This document shows, piece by piece, positions 34,996 to 43,704 of a stretch of 64,000 nucleotides of DNA. Position 1 is the stretch's first letter. Each line of letters starts with the position of its first letter. A program made the translations under genes and the position numbers. The notes under the pieces are model-generated. The model did no database searches and was not told the DNA's origin. It saw only the letters and a list, made by a program, of their open reading frames with translations. The stretch comes from Hyphomicrobiales bacterium (GTDB lineage Bacteria; Pseudomonadota; Alphaproteobacteria; Rhizobiales; Rhizobiaceae), in assembly GCA_900473795.1 (NCBI GenBank), contig UCMT01000026.1:62001-126000 (forward strand), in the 5' to 3' direction.

Positions 34996-37900
34996 ATGAC
35001 AGCCCGCCAGCGCATCATACCGGTCCGGCGCGAATATAACCGCTGGGTCGCCAACCAGACGCTGGAAGACTACGCGCTGCGTTTCACCGCCAAGAGCGCC
35101 CGGCAATTCTCCTCGCAGCGCATCTCGCAGACGGCGATCGGGGCGATTTCCTTCCTGGCGCTGGAGGCGATCGGCGGTGCGATCACGCTGTCCTACGGCA
35201 CCACCAACGCCGTCATCGCCATTCTCGCTGCCAGCATCCTCATGCTTGCCGTCGGTCTGCCGATCAGCCGCTATGCCATCCGCCATGGCGTCGACATCGA
35301 TCTCCTCACGCGCGGCGCGGGCTTCGGCTATATCGGCTCGACCATCACCTCGCTGATCTATGCGAGCTTCACCTTCATGCTCTTTGCCATCGAGGCCTCG
35401 ATCATGTCGGCGGCGCTCGAACTGGCGCTCGGCATCCCCGTCTGGATCGGCTATATCATCAGCGCCGTCATGGTGATCCCGCTCGTAACGCATGGCGTGC
35501 GTCTGATCAGCAAGTTCCAGCTGCTGACCCAGCCTTTCTGGATCATCCTCAATATCCTGCCCTTCATCTTCATTGCGCTGGCCGACTGGAGCAAGTTTGA
35601 TCTCTGGCTCGCCTTTGCGGGCGCCCACAAGGAAGCCGGCGCTCCGGGCTCGCTCGCGCCATTTTCACTTGCCGAATTCGGCGCGGCGTCGGCCGTCATC
35701 CTCGCCTTGATGGCGCAGATCGGCGAGCAGGTGGATTTCCTGCGCTTCCTGCCGCCGGAGGGCCAGCAAAGGCTGCATCATCGCATTGCGGTTTTCCTCG
35801 CCGGCTCCGGCTGGGTGATCCTCGGTGCGCCGAAACTGCTGGCGGGCTCGTTCCTCGTCGTGCTCTGCCTCAGCGCCGGTGTGCCGATCGAGGATGCGGC
35901 CGACCCGGCGCACATGTACATGACCGCCTTCGGCTACATGATCCCGTGGCATAATGCGGCCCTGCTGCTGATGGCCGCCTTCGTGGTCGTGTCGCAGCTG
36001 AAGATCAACGTGATGAACGCCTATGCCGGATCGCTCGCCTGGTCGAACTTCTTCTCGCGCCTGACCCACAGCCATCCCGGCCGCGTCGTCTGGCTGATGT
36101 TCAACGTGGCGATCGCCCTGCTGTTGATGGAACTCGGCATCTACAAGCTGCTGGAGGAAACGCTCGGCATCTTCTCGATCATCGCCATGTCCTGGCTCTG
36201 CACCATCTCGGCCGATCTCTTCGTCAACAAGCCGCTGGGTCTGGCGCCGCCAAACATCGAGTTCAAGCGCGCCCATCTCTATGACATCAATCCGGTCGGT
36301 GTAGGGGCCATGACGCTGTCGGCCTTGATCGCGCTGACTGCGCATTTCGGTCTGTTCGGCGCGATGGCATCGTCGTTGGCTCCCTATATCGCACTGATCA
36401 CCGCCTTCATCGCCTCTCCCGCCATCGCCTGGGCGACAAAGGGCAAATATTATCTCGCCCGCAAGCCGCGCCAGAGCTGGAAAAAGCTGTCCACCGTCAC
36501 CTGCTCGATCTGTGAACATCCGTTCGAACCCGAGGACATGGCCTGGTGCCCGGCCTATTCGGCACCGATCTGTTCGCTCTGCTGCTCGCTCGACAGCCGC
36601 TGCCACGACATGTGCAAACCGCATGCGAGCTTCAACTATCAGACGGCGGTCGTTGCCAAGACACTGCTGCCGCAGAAGGTGACGGAAACGCTTTCCACCC
36701 GGCTCGGCCGCTACGGGATCGCAGTTGTGCTCTCTGTCGCCGGCATCGGCATCATCCTGGCGATGATCGCGCACCAGACCGGCAGCGCATCGCCTGAGAC
36801 CGCGTCGGTGATCAACCGGACGATCGGCATTGTCTTCTTCGTCTTCGCCGTCGTCACCGGCATCGTCTGCTGGTTCTACGTTCTGGCGCATGACAGCCGG
36901 CTCGTGGCGGAGGAGGAATCTTCGCGCCAGAACACCTTGCTGCTGAAGGAAATCGCCGCCCACAAGAAGACCGACGCCGCCCTGCAATACGCCAAGGAAA
37001 CGGCTGAAGCCGCCAACCGTGCAAAGAGCCGCTATGTCGTCGGCCTCAGCCACGAACTCAGGACGCCGCTCAACGCCGTGCTCGGCTATGCCCAGATCCT
37101 CGAGCGCGACGAGACCATCCCGGCACCGCGTCAATCGGCGATCAAGGTGATCAAGCGCAGTGCCGACCACTTGTCGGGCCTGATCGACGGGCTGCTCGAT
37201 ATTTCCAAGATCGAGGCCGGCCGCCTGCAGGTCTATTCCAATGAGATCAACATCCAGGATTTCCTCGACCAGATCGTCGACATGTTCCGCCCGCAGGCGC
37301 AGGCCAAAGGCCTGGTCTTCGCGCATGAGCGGGCAAGCACCCTGCCGCAATATGTCCGCACCGACGAGAAGCGGCTGCGCCAGATCCTCGTCAACCTGCT
37401 CTCAAATGCCATCAAGTTCACCGACACGGGCACGATCCGCTTCGATGTCGCCTATCGCAGCCAGGTCGCGACCTTCACCGTTTCCGATACCGGCCGCGGC
37501 ATTTCGCAAGCCGACCTGCCGCGCATTTTCGAGCCTTTCCAGCGGGGCGAGGCCGAGCATGTCCGGCCGATGCCGGGCCTTGGGCTGGGGCTCACCATCA
37601 CCCGGCTCCTGACCCAGACGCTCGGCGGCGAGATCGTCGTCGACAGCGAGCGCGACAAGGGTTCGACCTTCCGGGTCCGCCTGATGCTCTCGGCAATCAA
37701 CCGGCCGACCGCCTCCCTGCCCTCGGTGCGCAAGATCGCCGGCTACGCCGGACCGCGCCGAACGATCGTCGTCGTCGACGACAACGAGGATCACCGCGAC
37801 CTGATGCGCGAGGTGCTGATGCCGCTCGATTTCGTCGTCCTGACGGCCGCTGGCGGAACGGAATGCCTGACGCTGATCGAGGGCATCGAACCCGATCTCT

Positions 37901-38385
37901 TCCTGATCGACATCTCGATGCCCGGCATGATCGGCTGGCAGCTGGTCACCCGCCTGCGCGAGCACGGACAAACCGCACCGATCATCATGCTGTCCGCCAA
38001 TATCGGCGACAGCAGCGAGGCAGATAGCCATATCGGCCACAACGACACCCTTGCCAAGCCTTTCGATATCCGCCAGTTGCACGACAAGCTGGCTGTCCAT
38101 CTGGCGTTCAAATGGGAGTACAGCGATACGGCTGCTCCTCCGCCGAAGCCGAAGGTCAACGCTGAGGTCAAGACGCCCGGTGTTGCCCATGTCGAGGAAC
38201 TGATCCGGCTGGGTGAAATCGGTTATGTCCGCGGCATCGAGGCAAAGCTCGCCGATCTCGCACGTCTGGAGGAAAATCAGCCCTTCACCGAAGCGGTGAA
38301 GACCTATGTTCAGGCTTTCGACCTTGCCGGCTATGCGGATTTCCTCCAGAGCATAAACAAACCAGGGAGAGCCGCCGGTGAATGA
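34996..38385 (+). CDS. NCS1 transporter-fused hybrid sensor histidine kinase/response regulator
   Basis: The protein has 1129 residues. Residues 1-470 are a 12-helix transporter-like domain of the nucleobase:cation symporter (NCS1) type. Examples are VRREYNRWVANQTLEDYALRF split around residue 15, LTRGAGFGYIGST, and MAQIGEQVDFLRFLPP. A cysteine cluster follows (C503, C506, C518, C526, C529, C530, C536, C540), then two more helices, a linker coil and HisKA with the phospho-histidine H686 in GLSHELRTPLNAVLGYAQIL. HATPase boxes are NLLSNAIKF, VSDTGRGIS and GLGLGLTITRLL. A receiver domain has D972 in LIDISMP, and the tail is helical. It resembles the transporter-kinase plan of CbrA but with a different transporter. 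ATG 34996 is preferred to an in-frame GTG at 34942. It is coupled to the next regulator. Confidence 0.9.
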   Translation: MTARQRIIPVRREYNRWVANQTLEDYALRFTAKSARQFSSQRISQTAIGAISFLALEAIGGAITLSYGTTNAVIAILAASILMLAVGLPISRYAIRHGVDIDLLTRGAGFGYIGSTITSLIYASFTFMLFAIEASIMSAALELALGIPVWIGYIISAVMVIPLVTHGVRLISKFQLLTQPFWIILNILPFIFIALADWSKFDLWLAFAGAHKEAGAPGSLAPFSLAEFGAASAVILALMAQIGEQVDFLRFLPPEGQQRLHHRIAVFLAGSGWVILGAPKLLAGSFLVVLCLSAGVPIEDAADPAHMYMTAFGYMIPWHNAALLLMAAFVVVSQLKINVMNAYAGSLAWSNFFSRLTHSHPGRVVWLMFNVAIALLLMELGIYKLLEETLGIFSIIAMSWLCTISADLFVNKPLGLAPPNIEFKRAHLYDINPVGVGAMTLSALIALTAHFGLFGAMASSLAPYIALITAFIASPAIAWATKGKYYLARKPRQSWKKLSTVTCSICEHPFEPEDMAWCPAYSAPICSLCCSLDSRCHDMCKPHASFNYQTAVVAKTLLPQKVTETLSTRLGRYGIAVVLSVAGIGIILAMIAHQTGSASPETASVINRTIGIVFFVFAVVTGIVCWFYVLAHDSRLVAEEESSRQNTLLLKEIAAHKKTDAALQYAKETAEAANRAKSRYVVGLSHELRTPLNAVLGYAQILERDETIPAPRQSAIKVIKRSADHLSGLIDGLLDISKIEAGRLQVYSNEINIQDFLDQIVDMFRPQAQAKGLVFAHERASTLPQYVRTDEKRLRQILVNLLSNAIKFTDTGTIRFDVAYRSQVATFTVSDTGRGISQADLPRIFEPFQRGEAEHVRPMPGLGLGLTITRLLTQTLGGEIVVDSERDKGSTFRVRLMLSAINRPTASLPSVRKIAGYAGPRRTIVVVDDNEDHRDLMREVLMPLDFVVLTAAGGTECLTLIEGIEPDLFLIDISMPGMIGWQLVTRLREHGQTAPIIMLSANIGDSSEADSHIGHNDTLAKPFDIRQLHDKLAVHLAFKWEYSDTAAPPPKPKVNAEVKTPGVAHVEELIRLGEIGYVRGIEAKLADLARLEENQPFTEAVKTYVQAFDLAGYADFLQSINKPGRAAGE

Positions 38386-39298
38386 AGCAGTCCATCCACG
38401 CGATATCGTGCTCATCGTGGATGATTCTCCGGAAACGCTGGGCTTCCTCACCGATGCGCTCGAACAATCCGGCTTCTCGGTACTGATCGCCACGTCGGGC
38501 AAGGCTGCGATCAATGTCGTCGATCGCATCACGCCGGATATCATCCTGATGGATGCGGTCATGCCAGGCATGGACGGTTTCGACACGTGCCGCAGCCTCA
38601 AGGCCAACCCCGGCATCGCTCAGGTGCCGGTGATCTTCATGACCGGACTGACGGAAACCGAACATATCGTCCGCGCACTGGAATCCGGCGGGGTCGACTA
38701 TCTTTCCAAGCCCATCAACATCGACGAACTGCGCGCCCGCATCCGCGTGCATCTTGCCAATGCGCGCTCGGCGCAAAGCGCGCGCATGGCGCTGGATGCG
38801 GCCGGGCGGCACCTGCTGGCCGTGCGTGGGAGCGGTAGCATCCAATGGTCGACGCCGCAGGCGACGCGGCTGGTCAATGCCGCAACGGGCCGCGATGATG
38901 GGCTGGAAACGCTCGCCGATCATATCCGCACCTGGCTGGAGGAGCGCGAAAAACACGGCGTCTCCAAGGAGCCGCTGATCATCCACCAGCATGGGAAACC
39001 TGTCTTGCAGCTTGCCTATCTTGGCGCCATCGGCGGCGACGAATTCCTCTTCCGCCTCACCGGCGTCAGCCAGACCAGCGACGACGACATTCTCCGACAG
39101 AATTTTTCGCTGACGGTGCGCGAGGCCCAGGTGCTGCTCTGGATCGCCAAGGGCAAATCGAACCGCGACATCGGCGAAATCCTGGGCTTGAGCGCCCGCA
39201 CGGTCAACAAGCACCTGGAACAGATCTACGTGAAGCTCGGCGTCGAAAACCGTGCGTCTGCCGCCGTCAAGGCGGCGAATGCCTTGCGCGAGGTCTAG
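38378..39298 (+). CDS. Response regulator with LuxR-type DNA-binding domain
   Basis: This is the partner of the upstream kinase, starting at GTG 38378 (AGGGAGA seven bases before) inside the kinase's last codons. Residues 8-125 form a receiver with phospho-aspartate D59 in ILMDAVMPGMDGF. Residues about 135-235 form an unassigned, perhaps PAS-like middle domain. Residues 240-306 form a LuxR/FixJ helix-turn-helix (SLTVREAQVLLWIAKGKSNR; GLSARTVNKHLEQIYVKLGV). Length is 306 residues. It likely binds the palindrome upstream of urtA and the kinase gene. The stop codon lies within a dispersed palindromic repeat. Confidence 0.9.
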   Translation: MNEAVHPRDIVLIVDDSPETLGFLTDALEQSGFSVLIATSGKAAINVVDRITPDIILMDAVMPGMDGFDTCRSLKANPGIAQVPVIFMTGLTETEHIVRALESGGVDYLSKPINIDELRARIRVHLANARSAQSARMALDAAGRHLLAVRGSGSIQWSTPQATRLVNAATGRDDGLETLADHIRTWLEEREKHGVSKEPLIIHQHGKPVLQLAYLGAIGGDEFLFRLTGVSQTSDDDILRQNFSLTVREAQVLLWIAKGKSNRDIGEILGLSARTVNKHLEQIYVKLGVENRASAAVKAANALREV

Positions 39299-39347
39299 AG
39301 CATGATGCCGAAAAGTGTCAGTGGTTTTCGGACGACATCATGCTCTA
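39296..39347. repeat. Dispersed Rhizobiales palindromic repeat, copy type 1
   Basis: TAGAGCATGATG at 39296-39307 faces CATCATGCTCTA at 39336-39347, with inner CCGAAAA and TTTTCGG arms. Its first three bases are the stop codon of the response regulator. The pattern is familiar from intergenic regions of many Rhizobiales. It may end transcription. Confidence 0.75.
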
Positions 39348-39360
39348 CTTCTTTGATTCT

Positions 39361-39409
39361 AGAGCGGATTCAGATTCTAGGTCGATTCGACCTAAAATCA
39401 TCCGGCTCT
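39361..39409. repeat. Dispersed Rhizobiales palindromic repeat, copy type 2
   Basis: A second imperfect palindrome runs from AGAGC at 39361 to GCTCT at 39409. Its inner arms TAGGTCGA and TCGACCTA surround the centre. It lies directly after the first, as in the combined element common in this order. Confidence 0.65.
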
Positions 39410-39417
39410 GGCCGCCT

Positions 39418-39810
39418 TCAATAGGAATGCGGTGGGACGAAGAGACAGATGGTTCGGCTTGTTTGCTCGCCGGCGACCGAGCACCAATGGTATTCGCCAT
39501 CCGGCGAGGACCGCACGCGTCTATCCGCATAGGGCACGACCTCACCGGTGAGATTGATGACATAGCCTTGCGGCCTCTCGCTGATCGCCTTGGTGGCGAC
39601 CGGCCGGCAATCCTGATTGGAGCAGCAGGAAAACGGATAGCTCCAGCCGGACGGCGCATCATGCGCCTTGGCCACCGCAGGCCATAAGCCAGCCGCAATC
39701 AGCGGTGGTATCAGCCAGGCGAGATAGCATCTTCTTTCCTGAAGGACGAGGATCGCAACCGAAACATGTCCATTGGTGATGGGGCGGTAGGCTACCTTTG
39801 AGAAGCGCAT
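39418..39810 (-). CDS. Conserved hypothetical secreted cysteine-rich protein
   Basis: The 130-residue product has an N-terminal hydrophobic helix (LAWLIPPLIAAGLWPAVAKA) and probable cleavage before HDAPSGW. The mature part has SYPFSCCSNQDCRPV, then VRSSPDGEYHWCSVAG and TICLFVPP, giving five cysteines. I recall the WSYPFSCCSNQDC and SPDGEYHWC pattern from small proteins of unknown function in rhizobia. AGGAG precedes ATG 39810. The periplasmic location is predicted; function is unknown. Confidence 0.8.
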   Translation of the reverse strand: MRFSKVAYRPITNGHVSVAILVLQERRCYLAWLIPPLIAAGLWPAVAKAHDAPSGWSYPFSCCSNQDCRPVATKAISERPQGYVINLTGEVVPYADRRVRSSPDGEYHWCSVAGEQTSRTICLFVPPHSY

Positions 39811-40241
39811 GAAGAACTCCTAGTTTGGGACCACTCATGTTCCCGCCGTCGAAGCGTTTCTTCCCGCATACCGGCTGACGTCGGCAAGCTCCACCGACGC
39901 CGACATCAGCATGATCCCTTCAGGGTTCCTGCCTCCGTTCCTGGACATGGCGCCATCGCTACAACCTTTTAGCGACTCGCCCGCCTGCCTTATATTTAAG
40001 CATTATCTGCCGATTTGGCCGGGTCGGCAATCGGCGGCCATCGACAAACACTCCACGTTGCAATATCGCAACATTCTAATATTTAGTATTTGAAAGTCAG
40101 GGGCTTACCCGACGCGATCCGGAAGCTGCCGGCCTTCGAAGAACGCCGTGTCGCACTCGACGACTTTCATGCCGATCGCCGTGCGTGTCTCTTCCGTCGC
40201 GCAGATCGGGGCGCACAATGGCGCGCCCCGAGCATTTCCGA
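39811..40241. other. Intergenic region without a convincing gene
   Basis: There is AT-rich DNA around 39985-40090 and no supported reading frame. A perfect hairpin (CGGGGCGC at 40207-40214 with GCGCCCCG at 40223-40230) lies just after the alpha/beta hydrolase stop on the minus strand and may be its terminator. Confidence 0.5.
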
Positions 40242-41239
40242 TCAGCTCTTCAGGAAGGCGAGCATGTCGTCGTTCAACTGCTGCTTATGCGTATCGGTGA
40301 TGCCATGCGGCCCGCCAGCATAGACCTTCAGCGTGGCATGCGGCACCAGCGTCTTGGAGGCGCGGGCTGCAGCGTCGATTGGCACGATCTGGTCGTCGTC
40401 GCCATGGACGATCAGCGTCGGCACGTCGAACTTCTTCAGGTCCTCGGTGAAGTCGGTTTCGGAAAACGCCTTGATCGAGTCATAGGTGTTCTTGTGGCCG
40501 GCCATCATGCCCTGCAGCCAGAACGATTCGATCATGCCCTGCGAAGGCTTGGCACCGGGGCGGTTGAAGCCGAAGAACGGGCCTGACGCGATATCCTTGA
40601 GAGTTGCGACCGGTCGGCGATCGACGCGGCACGGATGCCATCGAAGACCTCGATCGGCAGGCCACCGGGATTGGCAGCTGTCTTCAGCATCAGCGGCGGC
40701 ACGGCGGCGATCAGACCGGCCTTGGCAACGCGGCTCGTGCCATGGCGGCCGATATAGCGGCTGATCTCGCCACCGCCCGTGGAGAAGCCGAACAGCGAGA
40801 CGTTCTTCAAGTCCAGGACCTCGATCAGGTCGGCCAGGTCATCGGCATAGTGATCCATGTCGTTGCCGTCCCAGGGCTGGGAAGACCGGCCGTGGCCGCG
40901 CCGGTCATGTGTGATGACGCGGAAGCCATTGTTGGCAAGATGCAGCGCCTGGGCTTCCCAGCTGTCGGAAGACAGCGGCCAGCCGTGGCTGAGGATAACG
41001 ACGGGACCGTCCTTCGGACCCCAGTCCTTGTAGTAGATCTCGACGCCGTCGCGGGTGAGGATGGTATTGACGCTGCGCTTTACCGGCGACTGATCTGTCG
41101 ATGTGGGTGCAGCCTGATCCTCGGCTTCCGCACGCGCACCAGTCAGAGCGCCTGATACGGCGGCGATCCCTGCTCCACCGACACCGGCAAGCAGGATGTT
41201 GCGACGGGAAAAATTGTGTTCGTTGGTGCTGTTGGACAT
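40242..41239 (-). pseudogene. Alpha/beta hydrolase (non-heme chloroperoxidase type), frameshifted
   Basis: Two adjacent frames together make one complete hydrolase. The first (40532-41239) has a twin-arginine signal ([20 protein letters not shown]), the oxyanion [11 protein letters not shown] and the nucleophile elbow GFSTGGGE. The second (from about 40598 to 40242) has the acid HGDDDQIVP and the histidine [10 protein letters not shown]. The frames join at 40599-40600, where the reading RSQL then [11 protein letters not shown] lacks one base of a codon. A one-base deletion is the simplest cause. It could be a true inactivating mutation or a sequence error. The intact enzyme would be exported and hydrolyse esters or act as a perhydrolase. 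It is divergent from a MarR/OhrR-like gene. Confidence 0.85.
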
Positions 41240-41294
41240 GACGTTCTCCTTTTCAAGGCCACTGGCGGCGCAGAGTTTATTGGTTGGCGATTTA

Positions 41295-41436
41295 ATCGTG
41301 CACGATATGAATGTTTGAAGCTCGAACTATGACCAGGTGGTCCAACGTGGATTTCATTGTGCACCATTAAATCGTGAACGATATTTATCCGTCGGCTTTT
41401 TGAATGTCAATGCCTTGCGATTAAATCGCGAACGAT
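41295..41436. promoter_or_regulatory. Cluster of MarR/OhrR-type palindromic operators
   Basis: ATCGTGCACGAT at 41295-41306 is a perfect palindrome. ATCGTGAACGAT at 41371-41382 and ATCGCGAACGAT at 41425-41436 are close copies. ATTGTGCACCAT at 41356-41367 is a weaker fourth. Two of the strong copies, and in part the third, lie in an ATTTAATCG or ATTAAATCG context. They fill the divergent region between the hydrolase and regulator genes. Confidence 0.7.
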
Positions 41437-41469
41437 TTATTTTGTGCGCATTAAAATAGGACGGACGCA

Positions 41470-41919
41470 ATGGATCAAACATCGGGCGATAAAATGGATA
41501 CTGTGAAACTCGACGACTTCCTCTGTTTCGCCATCTATTCCGCCAACCACGCCCTCAACCGCGTCTACAAGCCGCTTCTGGACGCGATCGGGCTTACCTA
41601 TACGCAGTACATCGCAATGATCACGCTCTGGGAGCAGGATGACCGGACGGTCGGGAGCCTGGGCGAAAAGCTGTTTTTGGAATCGAGCACACTGACGCCG
41701 GTGCTGAAACGTCTGGAAGCCTTGGGGCTTATCGCCCGGACACGCGACAAGACGGACGAGCGGCAGGTGCGGGTGCAACTGACGGCAATGGGGTGCGCCC
41801 TTCAGGATAAGGCAAAAGCCATTCCGCCCTGCATTCTCGAGGCAAGTGGCCTGGAAATGGGCGAACTGGCGCGGCTCAAGAAAGAAATCGCAATGCTGAG
41901 ATCATCGCTGCTGCGATAG
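41470..41919 (+). CDS. MarR-family regulator, OhrR-like
   Basis: This 149-residue winged-helix repressor has DFLCFAIYSANHALNRVYKP near residue 15, which contains the peroxide-reactive cysteine position of OhrR. LTYTQYIAMITLWEQDD and the recognition helix LFLESSTLTPVLKRLEALGL follow. OhrR proteins sense organic peroxides by cysteine oxidation. The nearby target, a chloroperoxidase-type hydrolase, and the repeated palindromes suggest local control of both genes. A second cysteine (IPPCILEA) could resolve the oxidised form. Confidence 0.88.
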   Translation: MDQTSGDKMDTVKLDDFLCFAIYSANHALNRVYKPLLDAIGLTYTQYIAMITLWEQDDRTVGSLGEKLFLESSTLTPVLKRLEALGLIARTRDKTDERQVRVQLTAMGCALQDKAKAIPPCILEASGLEMGELARLKKEIAMLRSSLLR

Positions 41920-41949
41920 CCCACGTCGCGAGCATGACCGCAAATGCAA

Positions 41950-41974
41950 AAAGGCCCGGCGATGCCGGGCCTTT
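41950..41974. terminator. Bidirectional terminator between the regulator and livK
   Basis: AAAGGCCCGGC at 41950-41960 pairs with GCCGGGCCTTT at 41964-41974 around a three-base loop, flanked by A- and T-rich ends. Confidence 0.85.
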
Positions 41975-42011
41975 CGCGATCCAGATGGACCAATAGGTAT
42001 GCCCGGAACGA

Positions 42012-43130
42012 CTATTCGTTCTGGAAGTAGGTGTACTTGCCGTCGTCACCCTTCTTCCAGGTGTACATGACGTAGTCCGGACGGGTGATGTCGCCCTTTT
42101 CGTCATAGCTCAATTCGCCGATGGCGGTCTTGAACGGACCTTTGCCCTTGATGTTTTCAGCAACTGCCTGCGCGTCGTTGCCGCCGGTCGTCTTGGCTGC
42201 TTCCGCGATGACCTGCAGAGCGGCATAGGAGTACAGCGTGTAGGCTTCCGGCTCGAAACCGGCAGCGCGGAACTTTTCAACCAGTTCCTTTGCAGCCGGG
42301 TTCTTGCGCGGATCCGGAGCAAACGTCATCAGCGTGCCGTCAACAGCGTCGCCAGCGATCGAAGCAAGTTCGTTCGAAACGATACCGTCGCCGGACATGA
42401 ACGTGGCCTTCAGGCCCTGGTCAGCCATCTGGCGCATGATGAGGCCGGCTTCGGTGTGCAGGCCGCCCCAGTAAACCACCGTTACACCGGCTTCCTTCAT
42501 CTTGGCGATGAGCGCCGAGAAGTCCTTGTCGCCAGTCGTGATACCTTCGTAAATGACTTCCTTCACACCGGCTTCATTCATGGCAGCCTTGGTCAGGTCA
42601 GCAAGACCCTGGCCGTAAGGCGTCTTGTCGTGAACGACGGCAACTTTGCCATCCTTGAAGTTCGCAGCGATGTAGGCGCCGGCAACAGCACCCTGCTGAT
42701 CGTCGCGACCGCAGGTACGGAAGGTGTTCCACAGGCCGCGCTCGGTGAAGACCGGGTTCGTAGCCGACGGGGTGATTTCCAGGATGCCGTTCTCCGCGTA
42801 GACTTCGGAAGCCGGGATCGAAACGCCAGAGTTGAAATGGCCGACCACGAACTTGACGCCGTCAGCCACGAACTTGTTGGCGACGGAAACGCCCTGCTTC
42901 GGATCGGAAACGTCGTCGCCGAGGACGATCTTGATCTGCTCACCATTGATGCCACCGGCAGCATTGATGTCAGCCGCGGCCTGTTCAGCACCCTTCTGGA
43001 GCTGCGCGCCGAAAGCTGCGTTCGGTCCCGTCAGCGGGCCAGCAACACCAACCAGCAGGTCGGCCCATGCAGTGCCGCTGAAAGCGACCATTGCAGTCAG
43101 CGCAACAGCCGACAAAAGTGACTTCTTCAT
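42012..43130 (-). CDS. livK: Branched-chain amino acid ABC transporter substrate-binding protein
   Basis: This periplasmic binding protein has 372 residues and a signal peptide ending GTAWADLL. The type I fold starts [20 protein letters not shown]. It continues with [20 protein letters not shown] and ends in a Liv-type KYTYFQNE tail. GGGAG precedes ATG 43130. It lies downstream of the livHMGF genes with a gap of over 100 bases on each side of the DUF6867 gene, so it may have its own promoter. It is most likely Leu/Ile/Val binding, though broad amino-acid binding is known for rhizobial Bra proteins. Confidence 0.9.
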   Translation of the reverse strand: MKKSLLSAVALTAMVAFSGTAWADLLVGVAGPLTGPNAAFGAQLQKGAEQAAADINAAGGINGEQIKIVLGDDVSDPKQGVSVANKFVADGVKFVVGHFNSGVSIPASEVYAENGILEITPSATNPVFTERGLWNTFRTCGRDDQQGAVAGAYIAANFKDGKVAVVHDKTPYGQGLADLTKAAMNEAGVKEVIYEGITTGDKDFSALIAKMKEAGVTVVYWGGLHTEAGLIMRQMADQGLKATFMSGDGIVSNELASIAGDAVDGTLMTFAPDPRKNPAAKELVEKFRAAGFEPEAYTLYSYAALQVIAEAAKTTGGNDAQAVAENIKGKGPFKTAIGELSYDEKGDITRPDYVMYTWKKGDDGKYTYFQNE

Positions 43131-43252
43131 CTTGTTACTCCCAAAAAATTTGAGCGGGTGTCGTTTAAACCGGTCACGATACCCACCATAATCGCGCCGG
43201 TATTCTTGTATCCGCAGGCAGCGCACCCGGCGCCACCACGGGCTTCCCTCTG

Positions 43253-43597
43253 TTATTTCGACTTCCACGAGAAAGGCGAGGCCTTCTCATAGAGCCAGTA
43301 GTAATTGTTGGTCATCTGCTTCGTGCGGTAGTAGCGATAGCCAGCCGTAGCAAACAACAAAAGGACGACGGTGTCCACGATATAGTACTGCAAAGTCAAC
43401 ATGCTGCCGTTGAAAAGCGCATGATGGATAAAGCGGATCGCCACACCCAGAAGCAGGGTGTAGATAACCAATGTCGAGTATTTGCTCCAGCCCTCGGCGG
43501 CGCTCTTTCCCGTGCGCCAGGCCGTCCATCCGCCCATCACCACGGTGACAAGCGCAAATTGCAGAATGGTCGGTTCTTCGTAGAGAATGCCTTGCAT
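43253..43597 (-). CDS. DUF6867 membrane protein
   Basis: This 114-residue protein has three hydrophobic helices ([50 protein letters not shown]) and a tail [15 protein letters not shown]. It is the DUF6867 family, found in liv clusters of rhizobia. It may be an accessory to the amino-acid transporter. No function is known. Confidence 0.85.
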   Translation of the reverse strand: MQGILYEEPTILQFALVTVVMGGWTAWRTGKSAAEGWSKYSTLVIYTLLLGVAIRFIHHALFNGSMLTLQYYIVDTVVLLLFATAGYRYYRTKQMTNNYYWLYEKASPFSWKSK

Positions 43598-43704
43598 TCC
43601 ATTTCTCCCTTCAAAGCGCTACGGGTCTCAAGCCGCGCAAAACGCTCCAACGTACCGAAATCACACCCGCCGGCTGCATCGTAGCACCGCCGGCAGGCAT
43701 GGCA

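Noticed and set aside
35665..37350. A 561-residue minus-strand frame opposite the sensor kinase
   Set aside because: It mirrors the transporter and kinase codons, with no start signal and shadow-type composition.
40086..40200. Possible remnant of a coding region on the minus strand
   Set aside because: A short open stretch with codon-like pattern (KVVECDTAFFEGRQLPDRVG) exists, but there is no start, no family and too little sequence to support it.
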